Assembly (NCBI GenBank): GCA_011322575.1
Contig: DRMK01000316.1
Location: 1 to 25,016 of the forward strand
From: Gammaproteobacteria bacterium
GTDB taxonomy: Bacteria > Pseudomonadota > Gammaproteobacteria > Thiohalospirales > Thiohalospiraceae
DNA length: 25,016 nucleotides
Reading direction: 5' to 3'
Shown: piece after piece, positions 1-6,333 of the stretch
Position numbering within the stretch: position 1 is the first letter of the stretch
How the letters are laid out: each line of letters starts with the position of its first letter
Translations under genes and position numbers: made by a program
Notes under the pieces: model-generated
Seen by the model: only the letters and a program-made list of their open reading frames with translations
Databases searched by the model: none
What the model was told of the DNA's origin: nothing

Positions 1-2
1 CC

Positions 3-1802
3 ACCGGATATGTGCGCGCCAACTCTCCCTGGCAGCATCTGGAGTCGGTGTGGTACTCCCGGCCGGTGGATCGCCTGCGAACCCGGCTGAGGCGGCTCAT
101 CGCCGGGCAGATAGGCGACCACCCCTTCTCCGGTCTCGTAACCGCTCTGGCAATTGGAGAACGCGGATCCATCCCGAACCGGCAGTGGGATACTCTTGCC
201 GCGACCGGCACCAGCCACCTGATGGCCATATCCGGGCTGCATATCGGACTGATCGCCGGTCTGGCCTTCTTTCTGGGGCGTTATCTATGGACCCTGTGCG
301 GCCGGGCGGCCCTGATCGTTCCGGCGCCACAGGCCGCCGCCGCGTTGGCCTTGCTGCTGGCCGCCGCATACGCCGCCCTGGCCGGGTTCTCGATACCTAC
401 CCGGAGAGCGTTGATCATGGTTGCGGCGGTCATGGTGGCTCTGCTGTTGCGCAGGCAGGTTACCCCGGCCCGAGCGCTCCTGCTGGCGCTAGGCGGAGTG
501 TTGTTAATGGATCCCGTGGCGGTGGTTACGGCGGGGTTCTGGCTCTCCTTCGCCGCGGTGGCGGTGATTCTGTATGGACTGGGCGGGCGGCTCCGCGGAA
601 CCGGCGGCTGGAGACAGTGGGGGCGGGTGCAGTGGGTGGTAGCGCTGGGGCTGCTGCCTCTGCTGGCGCTCTTCTTTCAACAGGTGCCACTGCTCTCGCC
701 ACTGGCCAACCTGCTCGCGGTACCTTGGGTCAGCATGGCGGTGGTGCCGCTGACTCTGCTCGGCGCCGCCTGCGTGCTGCTCTATCCGCCCCTGGGTGGC
801 TGGCTGCTCGGCCTGGCGGCAGATCTGCTGGGGTGGCTGTGGCCAATCCTGGAGTGGCTGGCAGGGCTGGATTTCTCCCGTTGGCAACCTGGCGGGGAGC
901 CCTCCTCGTGGGCGCTGGCGGCCGCCGCCATCGGGATCCTCTGGATGCTGGCGCCACGGGGTGTTCCGGCGCGCTGGGTCGGGGGCGTCTGGCTGCTGCC
1001 GCTGGTCGTTGCCGCTCCGCAACGGCCTGCGCCGGGTGAGGCCTGGTTTACCCTGCTGGACGTGGGGCAGGGTTTGGCGGCAGTGGTGCAGACCCGCAAC
1101 CATACGCTGGTATATGACACCGGCCCGAAATTCAGCGACCGGTTCGATACCGGCGCCGCGGTGGTCGTCCCCTTTCTGCGCAACGCAGGTGTCCAAACGG
1201 TGGACGTGCTGATGGTTGGTCACGGTGATAACGACCATATCGGTGGCGCGGCGTCGCTGCTGCGCAGCTACGATGTTCGGCGCATCCTGAGCACCGTTCC
1301 CGAGAGGTTGTCCGAGGGAGCGGAGCCGTGCAGGCGGGGAGAGAGCTGGCGCTGGGACGGAGTGCGGTTTACGATTCTGCATCCCGAAGCGGACGGCACG
1401 ATGGCGGGTAATGATGCCTCCTGTGTTCTCCGGGTGGAGAGTGGTGGCGGCGCGCTGTTGCTGACCGGGGACATAGAGCGGCGCGCCGAGCGGGAGCTGC
1501 TGGCAGAGTATCCGCGGCAGCTGGCAGCGGCCATCCTGGTAGCGCCCCACCATGGTAGCAAGAGCTCCTCCCAGCGCCGCTTCGTCGCCGCGGTTGACCC
1601 GAAATATGTGCTGTTTCCCGTGGGTTACCGCAACCGTTTTCACCACCCCCACCCGCAGGTGGCGCGGCGCTACCGGGAGGAGGGGGCGCTGCTGCTGGAT
1701 AGCGCCAGCCTTGGCGCCATCCGCTTCAGGCTTGACGAAAAGGGGATCTCTGCCCCGGAATCATACCGCCTCTCCGCACGGCATTACTGGAACGCTGGCT
1801 GA
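3..1802 (+). CDS. comEC: ComEC/Rec2 family DNA uptake channel, 5'-truncated by the window edge
   Basis: Inner-membrane channel that takes single-stranded DNA into the cytoplasm during natural transformation. The frame is open to the window start, so the true start and the usual N-terminal soluble part lie upstream; about 600 residues are visible where the family usually has 700-800. The Competence domain comes first (GERGSIPNRQWDTLAATG, then SHLMAISGLHIG and several hydrophobic helices). A metallo-beta-lactamase-like domain follows, with LLDVGQG, the metal motif HGDNDHIGG, LLTGDIE and APHHGSKSS. The domain order and motifs are diagnostic. GTG at 12 is only an internal possible start. The gene converges on the VanZ-like gene, and its stop lies 4 nt before a long palindrome. 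No frameshift is seen. Whether the cell is transformable cannot be told from this gene alone. Confidence 0.93.
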   Translation, partial: TGYVRANSPWQHLESVWYSRPVDRLRTRLRRLIAGQIGDHPFSGLVTALAIGERGSIPNRQWDTLAATGTSHLMAISGLHIGLIAGLAFFLGRYLWTLCGRAALIVPAPQAAAALALLLAAAYAALAGFSIPTRRALIMVAAVMVALLLRRQVTPARALLLALGGVLLMDPVAVVTAGFWLSFAAVAVILYGLGGRLRGTGGWRQWGRVQWVVALGLLPLLALFFQQVPLLSPLANLLAVPWVSMAVVPLTLLGAACVLLYPPLGGWLLGLAADLLGWLWPILEWLAGLDFSRWQPGGEPSSWALAAAAIGILWMLAPRGVPARWVGGVWLLPLVVAAPQRPAPGEAWFTLLDVGQGLAAVVQTRNHTLVYDTGPKFSDRFDTGAAVVVPFLRNAGVQTVDVLMVGHGDNDHIGGAASLLRSYDVRRILSTVPERLSEGAEPCRRGESWRWDGVRFTILHPEADGTMAGNDASCVLRVESGGGALLLTGDIERRAERELLAEYPRQLAAAILVAPHHGSKSSSQRRFVAAVDPKYVLFPVGYRNRFHHPHPQVARRYREEGALLLDSASLGAIRFRLDEKGISAPESYRLSARHYWNAG

Positions 1803-1805
1803 AAC

Positions 1806-2076
1806 GGCTTTTCCCCGAATCGTGGGGGTGAAATGGCAAATCATCCTTGACAGGCAGAATGCACGCCACATACTCGGTAGCCAGAAGGGGATTGGGGCTG
1901 TCTGGCTGGAGACTGCCAGGTGTCCCCATACCTGCGCCAACTGCAAGTGGTCCGGCTATCCCAAAGCGTCCCCAATCCCCTTCTGCCGACCATCTTCCGG
2001 CGTGCATTCTGCCTGTCAAGGACGGAGCCGCTATGCGGTGATTTGCCATTTCACCCCCACGATTCGGGGAAAAGCC
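1806..2076. repeat. 271-bp imperfect palindromic element (MITE-like) in a convergent intergenic gap
   Basis: Two long arms face each other. 1806-1843 is perfectly inverted at 2039-2076 (38 bp), 1844-1867 at 1999-2022 (24 bp), and 1882-1897 at 1970-1985 (16 bp). The 13-14 nt between the second and third blocks has diverged. The right arm carries 16 extra bases (2023-2038). The central 72 nt (1898-1969) are not part of the arms. Each outer block also contains a small hairpin, CCCC-GAATCGT-GGGG. GAAAC occurs just outside both ends (1801-1805 and 2080-2084) and could be a 5-bp target duplication, but that is weak. There is no coding capacity for a transposase. It fills the gap between convergent comEC and the VanZ-like gene and could end transcription from both sides. 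The palindrome is seen directly; its mobile origin is inferred. Confidence 0.85.
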
Positions 2077-2084
2077 ACGGAAAC

Positions 2085-2483
2085 CTACTGCCGTTTCGGC
2101 ACCAGCAGGCTCTCCACCCACGGCAGCAGCGATGCGAATCCCAGCCACCCCACTGTCCAGGCCAGCAGGGCGCCCAGGCCGTTGGCGACCATGTCGGCCG
2201 GATCGAAAACCCGCATGCCGCTGATCCCCTGCAGATATTCGAGCCCTACCCCCATCCCGGTGAACAGGCACAGCAGCAACAGCCTGGCACCTCGTGCCGG
2301 ATAGAGTTGCTGGAACCACCACATCAGCACGAAGTAGGCCAGAAGGTGCAGATATTTGTCGCCGTAGTCAATCCTCAGTTCCACCGGCCTCGGGGTAAGC
2401 GAGAGGTAAAATACCAGGGCCACCATACCCCAGCCCATGGCGAGCCACAGCGGACGGTATCTCAAGGCTCCGTCGGTATGCAT
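2085..2483 (-). CDS. VanZ-like family membrane protein
   Basis: Small integral membrane protein of 132 residues, dominated by hydrophobic helices. It carries the VanZ-like signature: an N-terminal helix ending in SLTPRP, then DKYLHLLAYFVLMWWF, GLEYLQ and FDPADMVANGLGALLAW, the Asp-x-x-x-Asn motif near the last helix. The family is named after VanZ of teicoplanin resistance, but most chromosomal members have no proven function, and this one should not be called a resistance gene. Its ATG lies 1 nt after the uppP stop, so it is probably translated with uppP. That places it beside undecaprenyl phosphate recycling, which hints at an envelope role by context only. Its stop (2085-2087) directly abuts the palindromic element. 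Confidence 0.8.
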   Translation of the reverse strand: MHTDGALRYRPLWLAMGWGMVALVFYLSLTPRPVELRIDYGDKYLHLLAYFVLMWWFQQLYPARGARLLLLCLFTGMGVGLEYLQGISGMRVFDPADMVANGLGALLAWTVGWLGFASLLPWVESLLVPKRQ

Positions 2484-2484
2484 C

Positions 2485-3282
2485 TCAGAGGAATATGTAG
2501 AACAGGAACAGCCCCAGCAGCAGCCGGTAGATCACGAACGGCGTCATGCCGACACGTTCCAGCAGCTTGAGGAACCAGTGCACGCAGAGATAGGCGCTCA
2601 GCGCCGACAGCAGCGTCCCCAGGATCAGGGCCAGCCAGTCCACCGGCGCATCCATCCGCAGCAGATCCAGTGTCTTGAGTCCCCCGGCCAGCAGGATGAT
2701 CGGGATCGAGAGCAGGAACGAGAAGCGCGCCGCCCCCTCCCGGGTGAGTCCCAGCATCAGCGCTGCGGTCATGGTGATCCCCGAGCGTGATGTCCCCGGG
2801 ATCAGGGCCAGGGCCTGGGCGCAACCGATCAACAGCACGTCCAGCCAGCCCAGGGAGTATTCGTCTCGCTCCCTGCGTCCCCGGGTGTCGGCCCACCACA
2901 GCAGCAAACCGAACAGGACGGTGGTGGTGGCAATCACCAGCGGCGAGCGCAGGCCGGTTTCGATGAAATCCTTGAACAGCAGCCCCGCCAGCCCCGCCGG
3001 CACAGTTCCCAGCAATACCCCCCAGGCCAGCCTGCTGTTGGGGGTGGACTCCCCCCCGGCGAGGGAGACTCCCCACTCCCGCGCCATGACCATCAGCTCC
3101 TCCCTGAAATACCATACCACTGCCACGAGGGTCCCGATATGTACCGCGACGTCGAACGCCAGCCCCTGATCCTGCCAGCCGGTCAGCACCGGCACTAGGA
3201 TGAGATGGGCCGAACTGGATATGGGCAGGAACTCGGTCAGCCCCTGCAGCAGCGCCAGCACCACGATCTGGATCAGATCCAT
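2485..3282 (-). CDS. uppP: undecaprenyl-diphosphatase (UppP/BacA)
   Basis: Integral membrane phosphatase that dephosphorylates undecaprenyl diphosphate to regenerate the lipid carrier for peptidoglycan and other envelope polymers; overproduction of the family gives bacitracin resistance. The 265 residues match the usual length. Motif 1 is QGLTEFLPISSSAH at about residues 13-26, with Glu17 and the serine cluster. Motif 2 is PGTSRSG at 162-168 with Arg166, followed by further hydrophobic helices (FSFLLSIPIILLAGG). These are the active-site elements of the BacA-type family, so the assignment is firm. The stop is 1 nt before the VanZ-like ATG and the start is 1 nt after the MidA stop, so the three minus-strand genes probably form one translationally coupled operon. 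Confidence 0.97.
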   Translation of the reverse strand: MDLIQIVVLALLQGLTEFLPISSSAHLILVPVLTGWQDQGLAFDVAVHIGTLVAVVWYFREELMVMAREWGVSLAGGESTPNSRLAWGVLLGTVPAGLAGLLFKDFIETGLRSPLVIATTTVLFGLLLWWADTRGRRERDEYSLGWLDVLLIGCAQALALIPGTSRSGITMTAALMLGLTREGAARFSFLLSIPIILLAGGLKTLDLLRMDAPVDWLALILGTLLSALSAYLCVHWFLKLLERVGMTPFVIYRLLLGLFLFYIFL

Positions 3283-3283
3283 C

Positions 3284-4498
3284 CTACAGCTTCCCCCTTA
3301 GATCACGAAGCATGAAACCCTGAAGCGGTATTTCCGCCAATCCTCTGCCGACTGCCATCACCTTGAACAGCTCGCCCATCTCCTGTGGCATGGTCAGGGT
3401 TCTGACCTGCTGGCTCAGCCTGAGACGGTCGGGCAGGCCATCCGGCATCTCCCGCAGCGCTTGCTCCAGGCCCGTGGCCAGCAGAAAGTGGGCCTGGGTG
3501 GTGTAGCCATACAGCTCCAAACCGGCCGCCGTGGCCGTTTCTGCCAGGGCGGTGAAATTTACGTGGCAGGTGATGTCCTGCAGGCCGGGCAGGATCAGAG
3601 GATCCGGATGGGCTCGGTGGCGGTAGTGACACATCAGCGTGCCGCCATTACGCTGCGGGTGATAGAATTCGTGCTCCGGAAAACCGTAGTCGATCAGCAG
3701 GATTACCCCCTCCTCCAGCAGAGTGCCGACGGTGTGCAGCCACCGTTCGGCCGCCAGGCCGATCTCCGATTGGTAACCGTCGGGCAGCGAGGACGTTATC
3801 CGCTGCAACCGCTCCTCCAGCGGCCTGTTGCTGACAGGGGCGCATCTCCAGTGAAACCCGTCCTCGTCGTATGTCACGAAGAGCTCTTCCGCTCCATGTT
3901 CGCCCACCCGGAAAAGATGCACCGGCATGGCGTCCAGCAGTTCGTTGGCCAGCACTACCCCACGCAGGGGGGATTGCGGCTGGGTATCCAGCCACTCGAC
4001 CCGCTCCAGCAGGTGTGCCGCGCTGCATTGCAGCGTCGCCCGCTGCCGCTCGCGCAGTTCGGCGCTCAGCTCCAGGATGAAGTAGCTGCGCGGCAGACCG
4101 TTCAGCCGCTCCAGCTCCAGAAGCACCTCCGCCGCCATCACCCCCGATCCGGCTCCGGCCTCCACGATCACCCCGTCGTCTCCCAGTACCTCCAGCACCT
4201 GATGCGCCTGGCGCGCAATGCAACGGGAGAACAGAGGGGAGATCTCGGGGGCGGTGACGAAGTCCCCCTCCGCCCCGAACTTGCGGCTTCCGCCGCTGTA
4301 GTATCCCAGGCCGGGGGCGTACAGGGCCATCTCCATGAAGCGGGCAAAGCTGATGGCGCCGCCGTTCCCGTCCATTTCGCGGCGCAGCAGCGCCGACAGC
4401 CGCGCGCTGTGCGCCGCGGCGTCGCTGCCGGGGTCAGGCAGGCCAAGCGGGGCGGCCGCGCGCTGCGCCCGGGTGCGCGGGTAAACGGGTTGGTTCAT
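3284..4498 (-). CDS. MidA/NDUFAF7-type SAM-dependent methyltransferase
   Basis: Class I SAM-dependent methyltransferase of the MidA (COG1565) family, 404 residues. Visible motifs are LGYYSGG (64-70), the family-specific loop EGDFVTAPEISPLF (77-90), the SAM-binding motif VEAGAGSG (112-119), LANELLDAMPVHLF and LLIDYGFPEHEFYHP. The eukaryotic member NDUFAF7 dimethylates an arginine of the 49-kDa complex I subunit and is needed for complex I assembly; the bacterial substrate is not known to me. The nuo operon in this window makes NuoD a plausible target (inference). The first 30 or so residues are low in conservation, and Met42 or Met55 could be alternative starts. The gene is divergent from the pteridine reductase over a 70-bp gap and heads the set midA-uppP-VanZ. 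Confidence 0.88.
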   Translation of the reverse strand: MNQPVYPRTRAQRAAAPLGLPDPGSDAAAHSARLSALLRREMDGNGGAISFARFMEMALYAPGLGYYSGGSRKFGAEGDFVTAPEISPLFSRCIARQAHQVLEVLGDDGVIVEAGAGSGVMAAEVLLELERLNGLPRSYFILELSAELRERQRATLQCSAAHLLERVEWLDTQPQSPLRGVVLANELLDAMPVHLFRVGEHGAEELFVTYDEDGFHWRCAPVSNRPLEERLQRITSSLPDGYQSEIGLAAERWLHTVGTLLEEGVILLIDYGFPEHEFYHPQRNGGTLMCHYRHRAHPDPLILPGLQDITCHVNFTALAETATAAGLELYGYTTQAHFLLATGLEQALREMPDGLPDRLRLSQQVRTLTMPQEMGELFKVMAVGRGLAEIPLQGFMLRDLRGKL

Positions 4499-4568
4499 GC
4501 TATAAATTCTGGTTATGGGACCATGTTTGCGGTACAGTAATTGCTAACAGACCGCAAAGGGGAAACCC
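4499..4568. promoter_or_regulatory. divergent intergenic region between midA-like gene and pteridine reductase
   Basis: These 70 bp must hold the start signals for both directions. For the + strand gene a good Shine-Dalgarno AAGGGG (4557-4562) sits 6 nt before the GTG start. TACAGT at 4533-4538 is a possible -10, but I see no convincing -35 for it. On the minus strand the AT-rich AATTTATAG lies immediately before the MidA ATG, too close for a normal leader. Promoter calls here are weak; the divergent arrangement is certain. Confidence 0.35.
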
Positions 4569-5324
4569 GTGCAGGATAACACACCCCTTCTGGCAGGCAA
4601 GGTGGCGCTTATCACCGGCGCGGCCCACCGTATCGGCGCGGCGTTGGCGCGGGGGCTGCACCGCCAGGGAATGAACCTTGCCATCCACTATCACACCTCT
4701 CGCGGCGCGGCGCTCTCTCTCCAGCATGTATTGAACCGGCAGCGGGAGGAGTCGGTAATCCTGATCCAGGCCGATCTGACCGAGACCAGCAAGATCTCCT
4801 CCATCGTCAAGCAGGCGAGCGAGGCGTGGGGGCATCTGGATGTATTGATCAACAACGCCTCCAGTTTCTATCCAACTGAAATCGGCACTGCCGACGAGCG
4901 CTGCTGGGAGCAGTTGATTGGCACCAATCTCAAGGCACCGTTCTTTCTCTGCCAGGCGGCCGCCCCTTACCTGGCTGCCCGCGGCGGCAGTATCGTCAAC
5001 ATAGCAGACATCCATGCTCTGCGCCCTCTCAAAAAATATCCCATCTACAGCATCACCAAGGCAGGGATAATCATGCTGACCAAAGCCATGGCCTGCGAGC
5101 TGGGGCCCGAGGTGCGGGTCAACGCGGTCGCCCCCGGAGCCATCCTGTGGCCGGAACAGGAACTGGACGAGCTCGCCAAGCAGCGCATCATCTCGCGCAC
5201 CTTTCTCAAGCGCCAGGGATCGCCGGAAGACGTGCTGCGCGCGGTGCTCTATCTTATCCGGGACGCGGACTATGTGAGTGGCGAGATCCTTACCGTGGAC
5301 GGGGGCCGGTCGGTCAACAGTTGA
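4569..5324 (+). CDS. pteridine reductase, short-chain dehydrogenase (PTR1/FolM-like)
   Basis: NADPH-dependent SDR, 251 residues, probably reducing dihydropterins or dihydrofolate. The Rossmann motif is TGAAHRIG (16-23). HYHTSR (40-45) lies where PTR1-type enzymes hold the NADPH 2'-phosphate, and NNASSFYPT (95-103) closely matches trypanosomatid PTR1. In the catalytic region the usual SDR serine position is Asp147 (NIADIHALRP), with Tyr160 and Lys164 in YSITK. An Asp-Tyr-Lys arrangement is the PTR1 hallmark, which separates this from ordinary SDRs such as FabG. Start is GTG with AAGGGG 6 nt upstream. folP lies about 3 kb downstream on the same strand, consistent with a pterin or folate role. 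Exact substrate (dihydromonapterin, dihydrofolate or biopterin) cannot be decided. Confidence 0.88.
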   Translation: MQDNTPLLAGKVALITGAAHRIGAALARGLHRQGMNLAIHYHTSRGAALSLQHVLNRQREESVILIQADLTETSKISSIVKQASEAWGHLDVLINNASSFYPTEIGTADERCWEQLIGTNLKAPFFLCQAAAPYLAARGGSIVNIADIHALRPLKKYPIYSITKAGIIMLTKAMACELGPEVRVNAVAPGAILWPEQELDELAKQRIISRTFLKRQGSPEDVLRAVLYLIRDADYVSGEILTVDGGRSVNS

Positions 5325-5390
5325 GTTGCGGCCGGATGTTGCCGATACTTGGGTTTTTCCCGAAACATGCTGTTTGTACGGTCTGTCGCT

Positions 5391-5669
5391 ATGGAACCGC
5401 AACGTAACGATTCCCGCAGGATGAGAGGCATCGGCGTAGCTCCCAGCCCGCTCAACAAGGTCAAATTCGAGCTGGGAGTGGTGCTGGTGGCGCTGCCGCT
5501 GCTATGGCTGGTGGTGGAACGGTTGGTGGACGGCTGGGTAGCGCAACTGGCGCTGCTGCTCGTGGCCGGCTGTACGGCGGCGGTCTGGCTGGTGTTGCGC
5601 ACCCGTTCCGTTTTGCGGCGGCTGGAGCTGGAGCAGCGGGGAGTGGAGAGTGGCGCGCAGCAAGAGTAG
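5391..5669 (+). CDS. small two-helix membrane protein of unknown function
   Basis: I do not recognise a family. From ATG 5391 it is 92 residues: a basic N-terminus rich in Arg and Asn, two hydrophobic segments at about 28-46 (LGVVLVALPLLWLVVERLV) and 50-69, then a charged tail with RSVLRRLELEQRG that may be a short helix. The reading frame is open further upstream with TTG 5349 and ATG 5367, and ATG 5421 is also possible; none has a well-spaced Shine-Dalgarno. It is probably real because its stop overlaps the rlmE start by 20 nt, its codon use matches the neighbours, and the hydrophobic pattern is clean. The location between the pteridine reductase and rlmE, where some gammaproteobacteria keep yhbY, gives no functional clue; no YhbY-type RNA-binding motif is present. 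Confidence 0.6.
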   Translation: MEPQRNDSRRMRGIGVAPSPLNKVKFELGVVLVALPLLWLVVERLVDGWVAQLALLLVAGCTAAVWLVLRTRSVLRRLELEQRGVESGAQQE

Positions 5670-6270
5670 CTCCCGCTGGCTGCGGGAGCATTTCGACGAC
5701 CACTATGTGAAGCGCGCTCGGCAGGATGGCTTCCGCTGTCGGGCCAGCTACAAGCTGCTGGAGATCCAGCAGAGGGATGGCCTGCTGGGGCCGGGAATGA
5801 CGGTGGTGGATCTGGGCGCGGCCCCGGGTGGATGGTCTCAGCTGGCCGCCCGGCTGGTCGGCGGAGCGGGCCGCGTGGTGGCGCTGGATATCCTGCCGAT
5901 GGATCCACTGCCTGGGGTGGAGTTCATCCAGGGGGATTTTCGCGGGCAGGGGGTTTACGAGCTGCTGCTGGATCGGCTGGCTGGCCGGCCAGCGGATCTT
6001 GTATTGTCTGATATGGCCCCCAATATTACGGGGGTAAAGGCGGTGGATCAGCCGCGAGCCATCTATCTGGCCGAGCTGGCGCTGGATTTTGCCCGTAACG
6101 TGCTCAGACCGGGGGGAGATCTGCTGGTCAAGACATTCGAGGGAGAGGGGATGGAGGGTTTGCGGAGTGAGCTGCGCGGCTCGTTCCGCAAGGTGGTCAC
6201 CCGCAAGCCCGCGGCTTCGCGGCCCCGTTCGCGGGAGGTGTACCTGCTGGCGAGAAACCATATATTGTAG
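5650..6270 (+). CDS. rlmE: 23S rRNA (uridine-2'-O-)-methyltransferase RlmE
   Basis: SAM-dependent enzyme (FtsJ/RrmJ) that 2'-O-methylates U2552 in the A-loop of 23S rRNA in assembled 50S subunits. The 206 residues include the basic N-terminus KSSSRWLREHFDDHYVK, the SAM motif VVDLGAAPGGWSQ (52-64), LSDMAPN and LVKTFEGEG. The catalytic K-D-K-E set is visible as Lys35, Asp121, the Lys of LVKTF and the Glu of SREVYLL, each about three residues before its E. coli counterpart. The start is GTG at 5650, with two GGAG elements just upstream (5640-5643, 5645-5648), overlapping the end of the previous gene by 20 nt. rlmE followed by ftsH is the classical heat-shock-linked arrangement in gammaproteobacteria; I see no clear sigma-32 promoter here. 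Confidence 0.97.
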   Translation: MARSKSSSRWLREHFDDHYVKRARQDGFRCRASYKLLEIQQRDGLLGPGMTVVDLGAAPGGWSQLAARLVGGAGRVVALDILPMDPLPGVEFIQGDFRGQGVYELLLDRLAGRPADLVLSDMAPNITGVKAVDQPRAIYLAELALDFARNVLRPGGDLLVKTFEGEGMEGLRSELRGSFRKVVTRKPAASRPRSREVYLLARNHIL

Positions 6271-6333
6271 TAACGTAGGGCGCGCGGTGTCTGCGGATGC
6301 CGCGGTTGTAACGGAAGAGTCGAGAGGCATATT

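Noticed and set aside
1726..2570. Several open frames across the palindrome region on both strands
   Set aside because: They run through the inverted repeat and the ends of comEC and the VanZ-like gene, and give no recognisable protein; no transposase is present.
2085..3282. VanZ-like gene plus uppP as an antibiotic resistance cluster
   Set aside because: Both are common chromosomal housekeeping or envelope genes; no vanA, vanH or vanX type genes or mobile context are present.
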